Part shown: positions 14,775-24,200 of the stretch, in pieces
Layout: each line of letters starts with the position of its first letter
Position numbering within the stretch: position 1 is the stretch's first letter
From: Mycobacterium haemophilum DSM 44634
GTDB taxonomy: Bacteria; Actinomycetota; Actinomycetes; Mycobacteriales; Mycobacteriaceae
Assembly: GCF_000340435.2 (NCBI RefSeq)
Contig: NZ_CP011883.2
Coordinates: 2,960,687 to 3,024,686 of the forward strand
DNA length: 64,000 nt
Reading direction: 5' to 3'
Notes under the pieces: model-generated
Told to the model about the DNA's origin: nothing
Databases searched by the model: none
Seen by the model: the letters and a program-made list of their open reading frames with translations, nothing else
Translations under genes and position numbers: made by a program

Positions 14775-16799
14775 GTGTCAAACCTGTCAGTGCCCGAGCT
14801 GCTGGCCATCGCGGTGGCCGCAATCGGCGGCAGCCAACGAAGCGGCCAGCTAGAGATGGCCACCGCCATCGCGCACGCCTTCGAAACCGGCGAGCACCTC
14901 GTCGTGCAGGCCGGCACCGGCACCGGCAAGTCGCTGGCCTACTTAATTCCTGCGATAGTTCGCACCGTCAGCGACGACACCCCGGTCGTCGTCTCGACGG
15001 CGACGATCGCATTGCAGCGTCAACTCGTCGATCGTGACCTGCCGCGGCTGGCCGATTCGCTCGCTGACGCGCTACCCCGCCGGCCGCAGTTCGCATTGCT
15101 CAAAGGCCGACGGAACTACCTGTGCCTGAACAAAATCCACGGCAGTGCTGCCGGTGAGCCAGACGCCGAGGAAGAACGGCCGCAGGAAGAACTGTTCAAC
15201 CCGATGGCGGTCACCGCGTTGGGTCGCGACGTGCAACGGCTGACCGCTTGGGCGTCGACGACCGAGTCCGGTGACCGCGACGATCTCAAGCCCGGTGTCG
15301 GCGATCGGTCCTGGTCGCAGGTCAGCGTGTCGGCACGGGAATGTGTTGGCGTGGCTCGCTGCCCGTTTGGCTCGGAGTGCTTCTCCGAACGAGCCCGCGG
15401 CCGTGCCGCTGCCGCCGATATCGTGGTCACCAACCACGCGCTGCTGGCCATCGACGCAGTTGCCGAATCGGCGGTGTTACCCGAACACACGCTGCTGGTG
15501 ATCGACGAAGCACACGAACTGGTGGACCGGGTGACGTCGGTGGCCACCGCGGAGCTGACGTCGGCGGCCCTCGGTGTCGCCGCCCGACGCATCACCCGAT
15601 TGGTCGATCCCGAACTGACCCAACGGCTGGAGGCGACAACAGCCACCTTGGCCGCGGCGATTCATGACGCCCAGATCATCAGACCGGGCCGCATCGACCA
15701 CCTCGATGACGAGATGGCGACCTACCTGACCGCACTGCGCGACGCGGCCAATGCGGCACGGTCGGCCATCAACACCAGCAGCCAAACAAGTCCCGCCACG
15801 GTCGCGTCAGTGCGTGCCGAAGCGGTTGCGGCACTGAGCGAGATATCCGATACCGCATCACGAATCCTGACGTCGTTTGCGCCCGCTATCCCAGATCGCA
15901 CCGACGTGGTCTGGCTGGATCACGAGGACAATCGGGGCGCGCCGCGCCCCGTGCTGCGGGTGGCGCCGCTGTCAGTGGCCGGCCTGCTGCGCAACCAGGT
16001 GTTCGCCCGTTCGACCACCGTGCTGACCTCGGCAACGCTGACGGTCGGGGGATCCTTCGACGCGATGGCCGCAGCGTGGGGCCTGGCCGGATCGGAGGAA
16101 GGCACCGACGATCTGCCCTGGCGTGGCATCGATGTCGGCTCGCCATTTCACCACGCTAAGGCGGGAATCCTCTACGTCGCGGCCCATCTCCCGCCGCCAG
16201 GCCGCGACGGCACCGGCTCCGCCGAGCAGCTGACCGAAATCGCCGAACTCATCGCCGCGGCCGGTGGGCGCACCCTGGGGCTGTTTTCGTCGATGCGGGC
16301 CGCCCGGGCCGCCGCCGAGGCCATACGCGAGCGGCTGCCCACACCGGTGCTGTGTCAGGGCGACGACAGCACGTCGGCGTTGGTCGAGCAGTTCACCGCC
16401 GACGCGGCTACCTCCCTGTTCGGCACGCTGTCGCTATGGCAGGGTGTCGATGTACCGGGGCCATCGTTGTCGTTGGTGCTCATCGACCGTATTCCGTTCC
16501 CCCGGCCGGATGACCCGCTGTTGAGCGCTCGCCAGCGGGCAGTGGCCGCCCACGGCGGCAACGGTTTCCTGGCGGTCGCCGCCAGCCACGCCGCGCTGCT
16601 GCTGGCGCAGGGGTCGGGCCGGCTGTTGCGCCGCGGCACCGACCGCGGAGTGGTTGCGGTGCTCGACCCTCGGATGGTCACCGCCGGCTATGGCCGCTTC
16701 CTGCGTGCGTCGCTGCCGCCGTTCTGGGAGACCACCGACGCCACGCAAGTCCGCCAGGCGCTGGCACGGCTGCGCACCGCGCTGGACGCACCGGCATGA
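14775..16799 (+). CDS. dinG: DinG/XPD-like iron-sulfur DNA helicase
   Basis: 674-residue SF2 helicase. Walker A GTGTGKS at 47-53; DEAH box at 244-247 (VIDEAHEL). Four cysteines (117 in NYLCL, then 190, 196, 202 in REC...RCPFGSEC) are placed as in the XPD-type 4Fe-4S domain. Motif V/VI region: LWQGVDVPGPSLSLVLIDRIPF and AQGSGRLLRRGTDRG. It unwinds DNA 5'-3' and probably acts on G-quadruplex or R-loop structures. Start GTG 14775 lies 3 bp after the pncB stop, so the two are co-transcribed. Corresponds to Rv1329c. Confidence 0.9.
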   Translation: MSNLSVPELLAIAVAAIGGSQRSGQLEMATAIAHAFETGEHLVVQAGTGTGKSLAYLIPAIVRTVSDDTPVVVSTATIALQRQLVDRDLPRLADSLADALPRRPQFALLKGRRNYLCLNKIHGSAAGEPDAEEERPQEELFNPMAVTALGRDVQRLTAWASTTESGDRDDLKPGVGDRSWSQVSVSARECVGVARCPFGSECFSERARGRAAAADIVVTNHALLAIDAVAESAVLPEHTLLVIDEAHELVDRVTSVATAELTSAALGVAARRITRLVDPELTQRLEATTATLAAAIHDAQIIRPGRIDHLDDEMATYLTALRDAANAARSAINTSSQTSPATVASVRAEAVAALSEISDTASRILTSFAPAIPDRTDVVWLDHEDNRGAPRPVLRVAPLSVAGLLRNQVFARSTTVLTSATLTVGGSFDAMAAAWGLAGSEEGTDDLPWRGIDVGSPFHHAKAGILYVAAHLPPPGRDGTGSAEQLTEIAELIAAAGGRTLGLFSSMRAARAAAEAIRERLPTPVLCQGDDSTSALVEQFTADAATSLFGTLSLWQGVDVPGPSLSLVLIDRIPFPRPDDPLLSARQRAVAAHGGNGFLAVAASHAALLLAQGSGRLLRRGTDRGVVAVLDPRMVTAGYGRFLRASLPPFWETTDATQVRQALARLRTALDAPA

Positions 16800-16931
16800 T
16801 CCGAAGGTCGAAGTCAAACGATTCCTGCATCGAGGCCAGCACCGCCAACTACGATCAACCGCGGACCCAGCGCCCCCACATTCAGTAACCGAATCAGGGT
16901 TGGCAGCAGCCGCACTGGATGGAGATGCGTC

Positions 16932-19900
16932 ATGCCGTACAGAATTGGGACTCGACGGAGCCGCACTGCGCAGCACGCGACGGACCAGGACGCCCGGATC
17001 GCCGCCGCTGTCGAATCCGACACGATCTGGATAGGCAGACCACGCCATCGTGGCCAACACGCCGCCCCGCTCACCCAGCGTCGCAAGCCCTCGTCGACCG
17101 CGGTGCTGCTGGTGGCGGCGTTCGGCGCTTTCCTGGCGTTTCTCGACTCCACGGTCGTCAACGTCGCCTTCCCGGCCATCCAGCGGTACTTCGCTAGCCA
17201 GGACATCAGCAGCCTGTCCTGGGTGCTCAACGCGTACAACATCGTCTTAGCCGCGTGTCTGGTGACCGGCGGCAGGATCGCCGACCTGCTGGGGCGCAAA
17301 CGGATGTTTATCTATGGCGTAGTGCTGTTCACGGCCGCGTCCGTGTTATGCGCGGCGGCCGGCAGCGTCGAGCAGTTGGTTGCGTTCCGCGTGCTGCAGG
17401 GCATCGGCGCCGCGGTATTGATACCAGCATCACTTGCGTTGGTCGTCGAAGGCTTCGAGGTCGCACGCCGGGCGCGCGGGATCGGCCTGTGGGGTTCGGC
17501 GGCGGCGCTCGCCTCGGGCCTCGGCCCGCCGATCGGCGGCGCACTAGTGGAGGTCGCGAGCTGGCGGTGGGTGTTTTTGGTGAACCTTCCGCTAGGGGTG
17601 GTGGCAGTGGTGGTGGCCCGGCGGGGACTCGTCGAAAGCCGCGCCCCAGGGCGGCGGCATGCGCCTGATTTGCGCGGGGCGTCACTGCTGGCCATCGCGC
17701 TTGGGTTTGTGACGCTGGGGTTGGTCAAGGGTTCAGACTGGGGTTGGGTCAGCGCGGCAACCATCGGGTCGGGGCTGGCCGGGGCGGTCGCGATGGCTGG
17801 TTTTGTGCTCAGCTCGCACTACCACCCTGCACCGCTCATTGACCCCGCGTTGTTGCGGATCCGGTCGTTCGTGGCCGGCAATGTGCTCACCATCATCGCG
17901 AGCGCCGGGTTCTACGGCTACTTGCTCACGCATGTGCTGTTCCTGAACTACGTGTGGGGTTATACGTTACTGCAAGCGGGCCTGGCGATCGCCCCAGCCG
18001 CACTGGTTGCAGCCGTTGTCGCCGCGGTACTGGGCCGCGTCGCCGATCGGCGTGGTTACCGCGTGATCATCGTCGCCGGCGCACTGATGTGGGCCGGCAG
18101 CCTGCTCTGGTATATCGAGCGCGTCGGGTCGACGCCCAATTTCCTCGGTGCGTGGCTGCCCGGCCAGCTGCTACAGGGCATCGGAGTCGGCGCAACGCTG
18201 CCGGTGCTCGGCAGTGCCGCCCTGGCTGGGCTGGCCGCTGGCGGCGGCTACGCAACTGCTTCGGCAGTGGTCAGCAGTGCTCGCCAACTCGGCGCTGTGC
18301 TTGGCATCGCGCTCCTGGTGGTCGTGATCGGGACGCCGGCTCGGGGAGCGTTCGAACCGGGGCTGCGGCGAGGATGGGTGCTGGCCGCGATCTGCTTTGC
18401 GCTGGTCGCGATGGCAGGGCTGTTTTTGGGCCGCGTCCGCCACAGCGCTGCCGAAGTGGTGGAGTCGGCGCCCGCGCCACGCGGTGACCCGCTGACGCCG
18501 CGGCCCATGCCGCAGCCGGAATTCGCGCCCAGCCAACACCGGTCGGCCGCTTCCCACGAGGTCGATCTGCTGGCAGCTCTGCCGCTGTTTGCCGGGTTGG
18601 ATGCGGTCGCCCTAGCCGAACTGCGGGACCGCGCCGAGCACGTTGAGCTGGAGGCAGGCGCGTACCTGTTCCACCAGGGTGAGGTATCCGACTGTCTGTA
18701 TGTGCTGCGTCACGGCCGTCTGCAGGTGATCCAGAACGACATCATCGTCCGGGAGCTGGGCCGCAGTGAGGTCGTCGGCGAACTTGGCTTGCTGATCGAC
18801 GCGCCCCGATCCGCATCAATTCGCGCGGTGCGCGACTCCACCCTGGTGCGCCTGGGCAAGGCGGACTTCAACAAGATCGCCGACTCGGGCGTGTTCGAGG
18901 CGCTGGTCCAGGTTCTGGCCACCCGGCTGCATCAGGCGCCGCCACCGGCGGTGCCGTACCCACCCGCGCCGGAAGTGGTCGTCGCGGTTGTCGGCATCGA
19001 CACCCCCGCACCCGTGTCGATGGTGGCCACCGAGCTGGTCGCCGCGCTGTCACAGCGGCTGCGAGCGGTGAATCCCGGCCGCGTCGACCGCGACGGGCTG
19101 GAAAACGCGGAGCTTGCTGCGGACAAAGTGGTGCTGCAGGCTGCGGCCGACGACGCAGGCTGGCGCGACTTTTGCTTGCGCGTCGCCGACCGCGTCGTGC
19201 TGGTGGTTGCCGATCCGACACCACCTTCAGCTCCGCTGCCGGCGCGTGCGGTTGGCGCCGACCTGGTGTTGGCAGGCCCGCACGCCCAGCGTGAACACCG
19301 CCGCAGGTGGGAGGAATTGATCACGCCGCGGTCAATGCATGCGATTCGACCAGGACACGCGGCCGCCGACCTGCGCCCACTCGCCGCGCGCATCGCGGGT
19401 CGCTCGATCGGGCTGGTACTCGGCAGTGGCGGGGCACGCGGATTCGCCCACCTGGGGGTGTTGGAGGAGCTGGAGGCGGCCGGGCTGACGGTTGACCGGT
19501 TCGCCGGTACCAGCATGGGCGCGATGATCGCGGCCCTTGCTGCCACGGGCATGAACGCAACCGCGATAGACGCCTATGTCTACGAGTACTTCCTGCGTAA
19601 CAGCTTGATCTCCGACTACACCGTGCCGAGCAAGGGACTCATTCGTGGGCGGCGCACCCTGGCCGCTCTGCAGAGCGGCTTTGGCGGGTTGCTGGTGGAG
19701 GAGCTGCCGAAGCAATTCCGCTGTGTCAGCGTCGACCTGCTGGCTCGGCGGGCCGTCGTGCATCGGCGAGGCCGTCTCGCCGATGTCATCGGCTGTTCGA
19801 TGCGGGTGCCCGGCTTGTACGCGCCGCAGATCTATGACGGCACGCTGCACGTCGACGGGGCCGTGCTGGACAGCCTGCCGGTAGCCGCGTTGGCCAGCGA

Positions 19901-20183
19901 CGAAGGCCCGGTGATCGCCGTCCGTATCGGCGCCGACAGCGCCGACGACCTCACCTCCAGCACGCCGCAAGTGCCGAGCATCGTCGACACCCTGATGCGC
20001 ACCATGACGATTGGCAGCGGGATGGCATCGGCGGCGGAGCTGGCCCACGCCGACCTGGCGATCCGCCCAGATGTCAGCGAAGTCGGATTCCTGGAGTTCC
20101 ACCAGATCGACCGCGCCCGCGAGGCAGGCCGGATCGCTGCCCGCGAAGTCATGCCGCAGATCATGGCGCTAGCGCACCGATAG
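16932..20183 (+). CDS. MFS transporter / cNMP-binding / patatin phospholipase fusion protein
   Basis: 1083 residues in three parts. Residues about 55-500 are a DHA2-type MFS transporter, with the GGRIADLLGRKR loop (113-124) and many hydrophobic segments. Residues about 545-665 are a cyclic-nucleotide-binding domain whose phosphate cassette (VVGELGLLIDAPRSASI; Glu617, Arg626) looks competent. Residues about 825-1050 are a patatin-like lipase: oxyanion loop GSGGARG (831-837), nucleophile Ser861 in GTSMG, and Asp975 in DGAV. Residues 680-800 are a linker of NTE type. Same architecture as M. tuberculosis Rv3239c/Rv3728 as I recall. Start ATG 16932 has GGAG 7 nt upstream. First gene of an island absent between dinG and glgP in M. 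tuberculosis. Predicted role: cAMP-gated membrane (lyso)phospholipase linked to transport. Confidence 0.9.
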   Translation: MPYRIGTRRSRTAQHATDQDARIAAAVESDTIWIGRPRHRGQHAAPLTQRRKPSSTAVLLVAAFGAFLAFLDSTVVNVAFPAIQRYFASQDISSLSWVLNAYNIVLAACLVTGGRIADLLGRKRMFIYGVVLFTAASVLCAAAGSVEQLVAFRVLQGIGAAVLIPASLALVVEGFEVARRARGIGLWGSAAALASGLGPPIGGALVEVASWRWVFLVNLPLGVVAVVVARRGLVESRAPGRRHAPDLRGASLLAIALGFVTLGLVKGSDWGWVSAATIGSGLAGAVAMAGFVLSSHYHPAPLIDPALLRIRSFVAGNVLTIIASAGFYGYLLTHVLFLNYVWGYTLLQAGLAIAPAALVAAVVAAVLGRVADRRGYRVIIVAGALMWAGSLLWYIERVGSTPNFLGAWLPGQLLQGIGVGATLPVLGSAALAGLAAGGGYATASAVVSSARQLGAVLGIALLVVVIGTPARGAFEPGLRRGWVLAAICFALVAMAGLFLGRVRHSAAEVVESAPAPRGDPLTPRPMPQPEFAPSQHRSAASHEVDLLAALPLFAGLDAVALAELRDRAEHVELEAGAYLFHQGEVSDCLYVLRHGRLQVIQNDIIVRELGRSEVVGELGLLIDAPRSASIRAVRDSTLVRLGKADFNKIADSGVFEALVQVLATRLHQAPPPAVPYPPAPEVVVAVVGIDTPAPVSMVATELVAALSQRLRAVNPGRVDRDGLENAELAADKVVLQAAADDAGWRDFCLRVADRVVLVVADPTPPSAPLPARAVGADLVLAGPHAQREHRRRWEELITPRSMHAIRPGHAAADLRPLAARIAGRSIGLVLGSGGARGFAHLGVLEELEAAGLTVDRFAGTSMGAMIAALAATGMNATAIDAYVYEYFLRNSLISDYTVPSKGLIRGRRTLAALQSGFGGLLVEELPKQFRCVSVDLLARRAVVHRRGRLADVIGCSMRVPGLYAPQIYDGTLHVDGAVLDSLPVAALASDEGPVIAVRIGADSADDLTSSTPQVPSIVDTLMRTMTIGSGMASAAELAHADLAIRPDVSEVGFLEFHQIDRAREAGRIAAREVMPQIMALAHR

Positions 20184-20324
20184 GTGCCACACGGGTCCAC
20201 TGATCAACGCAAAAGAGGCTGCCGCGGCGGTGTTCCCGGCGTCGAGCTGACCATCCGCGATGCCACCTGAACGCCATCGCGAACCCCGCTACTCGGGCGT
20301 ATATTTCCGAGCGGGAGAGTGCGC

Positions 20325-21200
20325 ATGGCTGATATCGCAGTGGTTACCAACAGCAATTGCGCCTTGCCGGCTCATCTCATCGACAGCCTCGACATCACGG
20401 TGGTGTCGATGTATTACGACCTGGGTTACGGCCGGCTACGCGAGTCGGAATTCGACGGCGATCTAGACAGGTTCTACCGAGAGCTGGCGGCGTCGAACGG
20501 CGACGCCACGACGATGCCGGCCACCGTCGACGATTACCTCGCGGTGTTCCAGCAGCTGCTGGAGACCCACAGCGCCATTGTCGCGGTGCTACTCACCTCG
20601 GCCTTTTCCGAAACCTGCTCGAACGCGCGCCAGGCTGCGGCGCGGCTGGAATCCGAGGGGCGCGGTGGTGAGCGCGTGGTGGTGATCGACTCGGCCGGCA
20701 CGGGCGGACATATGGGAGTTCAGGCGCTGGCCGCCGCGCGCGCCGCGGCCGCGGGACATGACCGCTTGGCTGTGATCGAGCGGGTCCGCCGGGCGCGCCA
20801 AGAGGTCAGGTTATGGGTCCTCGTCGAGACGCTCGAGTATTTACGGCGCGGCGGCAAAGCCGGGAGCGCCGCCGCGTGGATCGGTTCCGCGCTTGACCTC
20901 AAATCGATCATCACGATCGAATCGGAAACCAAGGCCGTCGAGCGGGTACGCACCCGCAAACGCGGCAGTGAACGCCTGGTCGAACTGATGCGACAACGCC
21001 GCGTGGCGGGCGCCGATCGCTGGTTCGTGCATCACACGCAGGCACCCGAGGACGCGCAGCAGCTGGTGGAGCGGCTCGGCGGGCTGTTCGGCACCAAGCC
21101 GTTGCTGGTCACCGAGGCTGGACCGGTGATTGCCGTCAACTACGGTCCCGGATCGTTGTGGGTCGGAGGTCTTCCCGGCATCGCGCTGGACGGCGGATAG
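20325..21200 (+). CDS. DegV-family fatty-acid-binding protein
   Basis: 291 residues. DegV/FakB fold: an N-terminal IAVVTNSNCALP strand, fatty-acid head-group region LLTSAFSETCSNA (the SxxSxT pattern), VVVIDSAGTGGHMG, and the C-terminal LEYLRRGGKAGSAAAWIG with DLKSIITI. Family members bind one fatty acid and present it to a FakA-type kinase. No FakA gene is seen here. Start ATG 20325 has GGGAG 7 nt upstream; the in-frame GTG 20319 overlaps that site. It lies between a patatin lipase and a kinase-cyclase fusion and only 7 bp before the latter, suggesting it carries or senses fatty acids released by the lipase. Confidence 0.85.
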   Translation: MADIAVVTNSNCALPAHLIDSLDITVVSMYYDLGYGRLRESEFDGDLDRFYRELAASNGDATTMPATVDDYLAVFQQLLETHSAIVAVLLTSAFSETCSNARQAAARLESEGRGGERVVVIDSAGTGGHMGVQALAAARAAAAGHDRLAVIERVRRARQEVRLWVLVETLEYLRRGGKAGSAAAWIGSALDLKSIITIESETKAVERVRTRKRGSERLVELMRQRRVAGADRWFVHHTQAPEDAQQLVERLGGLFGTKPLLVTEAGPVIAVNYGPGSLWVGGLPGIALDGG

Positions 21201-21207
21201 CAAACCG

Positions 21208-24200
21208 ATGAACATGGTCGCGAGTGTCGAATGCCGCAACTGCGGGACCGCCAACCGGCCTCAGGCCAAGTTCTGCGGCAGCTGTGGCATGCGGCTCGCG
21301 ATCGAGGTGGTATGCCCGCAGTGTGGTGCGCGCAACCCTGGCTCGCTCAGTTTCTGCGACGAATGCGGCACCAAGCTGAGCGTCGGGTCCGAGCCGGCGC
21401 AACCCGCCAGCGCGCCCGCCCCGCCGACACTGTCGGACGGGCGTTACACGGTCGGTCGGCTGCTTGGCGAAGGTGCCGGCAAACGGGTCTACCTTGCCAC
21501 CGACACGCGCCTACACCGCGACGTGGCCGCCGCGGTGTTCAAGGCCGACGGCTCGGACGAGACCGGCATGCGTCGCGCGCGCCGGGAAGCTGAGGCAATG
21601 GCCAGGCTTGGCGAGCACCCCAATGTCGTCAACGTCTATGACTTCGGCGAGACCGCGGGTCAGCTGTACCTGATTAGTCAGTACATGGCCGGCGGTGACC
21701 TGCAAGCCCTGCTATCCGACGCGGCCGACCACCGGCTCGCGGTCAAAGACGTCGTTCGCATCGGGGCAGACGTCGCCAACGGGCTCGCGCACGCGCACAG
21801 CCATGGTGTGGTGCATCGTGACGTCAAACCCCAGAACGTGTGGTTGGCGCCCGACGGCACCGCCAAGCTCGGCGATTTCGGGCTTGCCGTCGCCGAAAGC
21901 AGCTCGCGCCTGACACGCGAGGGAACCATCATCGGAACCGTCGCTTATATGTCGCCCGAGCAGGGTCTCGGCCGTGCCGCCGATGCGCGTTCGGACATCT
22001 ATTCGCTTGGCGCCCTGCTCTACGAATTACTTTGCGGCATACCGCCATTCGTGGGCGAGTCAGCCGCCGCAGTGGTGTCCCAGCATGTGTCGACCGCGCC
22101 GCTGGCGCCGAGCGCACATCGCTCCGCTGTTCCGGCCGCGCTTGACCAGTTGCTGCTGAAGATGCTGGCGAAGTCGCCGGATGCCCGCCCGCAAGAGGCA
22201 CCCGAGGTTCGCGACACGCTCAACGTGATCGCCGCCGCGATCACCGGCGACACTACCTCGATTCACGACGCTGCGGCGCTCGAGCGGATCACCGACAGCA
22301 CGTTCATCGGGCGCAACCGTGAGACCCAGCAATTACGCGAGGCGATCGATGACGCCATCGGCCGCCACGGACGCTCGGTGCTGGTCAGTGGTGAGTCCGG
22401 CATCGGCAAGACCCGGCTTGCCGCCGAAGTCGCAGCCTATGCCGCACTGCGGGGCGCGCAGGTGTTATGGGGCCGCTGCTATGCGGGCGCGGGCGCTCCC
22501 GCCTATTGGCCCTGGGTCCAGGTGATCCGCGACTATGCCCGCGAGCACGACGCTAAGACGGTGGCTTCTGACTTGGGCTCGGGCGCGTTTGAGATCGCAC
22601 AGATCGTTTCCGAGGTCCGCGAGCAGATGCCGGAAATCCCCGAGTCGCCCGTGCTCGACGCCGAGCAGGCCCGATTCCGGTTGTTCGATTCGGTTTCGAG
22701 GTTCCTCATCGGCGCTGCTGAGCGCCGCCCGCTGGCGATTTTCCTGGAAGATCTGCACCAGGCCGATCGGCCCTCGCTGATGCTGTTGTCGTTTATCGCC
22801 CGCGAGCTGCCCCGCTCCAGCGTGTTTTTGCTGGGCACCTACCGTCACGACGAACTCACCGGCGACCACTACCTGAACCAGGTGCTCACCGCGCTCAGCA
22901 AGGAACGCGGCTATGCGCGCATCAGGCTGCGCGGACTTGCCGATCAACATGTCAAGGCGATGCTCGAAGCGGTGCTGCAGCAACGGCTGGAGCAGCGGCA
23001 TGAGCTCGCGCTCGCCGACACCGTGTGTCGAGAGTCGGAGGGCAACCCGTACTTCGCCGAGGAAATCATCCGCCACCTGATCGACTCTGCAGCGCTCAGC
23101 TGGCGCGACGGACGGTGGTTTGTCGATGTGCGGGAAGGCCAGGAACTCGGCATCCCCCGGGGTGTCCGCGAGGTGGTCTCCCGTCGGTTGGAGAAGCTGC
23201 CGGCTGAGACGGTCGAGTTGCTGTCGACAGCCGCGGTGATCGGGCGTGAATTCGATGTGCAGGTCCTGACGCGGATCAGCGAGCTCGAGACAGACGCCGT
23301 ACTCAGCCGGCTGCAGCCTGCGCTCGACGGAACGATCGTGCGGCAACCTGTCGGCGAGGCCGGCCGGTATGTCTTCGCTCATGGCGCTACCCGCGACGCG
23401 CTGTACGACGACCTCCCGACGCTGCGCCGCGCCCAGCTGCACATCGCCGCCGGCGACGCGCTCGAGCAAATTTATGAAGAGCGCATCGAGTCGCATCTGT
23501 CTGCGATCGCGTACCACTTCGCGAAGGCGGCTCCACGCGGTGACATCGCCAGGGCCGCCGACTACGCATGGTGGGCGGCCGAACGGGCAGCGGCGACCTA
23601 CGCCTATGAAGACGCAGTGAGCTTGTTCGAGACGTCGCTGCGGCTGTTCGACACGCTCTCGGAGGTGGTGCCACGGCGCCGGTGCGACCTGCTGTTGGCG
23701 CTCGGGGATGCCCGACTGCGGTCCGGCGACACCGAGGGGGCCCGGGAAACCTTCAGGGAGGCGGCGGCGACGGCGCGTGAACTGGCACTCGATGACCACT
23801 ACGCCCGTGCCGCACTGGGATACGGAGCCGGCAATTGGGGCGGCTTCGCGATTACCGTGCGTGCCGATGAGCAGCTGGTGACGATGTTGTACGAGGCGCT
23901 CGAGGTGTTGCCGGCACGAGACAGCGCGCTGCGGGTGCGGGTGCTGGCTCGGCTGGCGCTCGAGCTGCGCTGCAAAGGGACGCTAGCGGCAGCCAGCCAG
24001 GCCAGCGCACAAGCAGTGGAAATGGCTGAACGCGTTGGCGACCCGAAAATCCTGCTGCTGGCCATGCATAGCCGGCAGTGGTCGACGTTAGGCCCCGACC
24101 GGATCGAAGAGGCGGTCGCGGCCGGCGAGGAGATGGTGCGGCTCGCCCGCATCGTCGGTGACCGCGATATGGAGTTCGAGGGACACCACCTGCCACTCAT

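Noticed and set aside
22465..23799. 444-codon minus-strand frame inside the kinase-cyclase gene
   Set aside because: High-GC shadow of the plus-strand frame; low-complexity Arg/Gln-rich translation with no domain.
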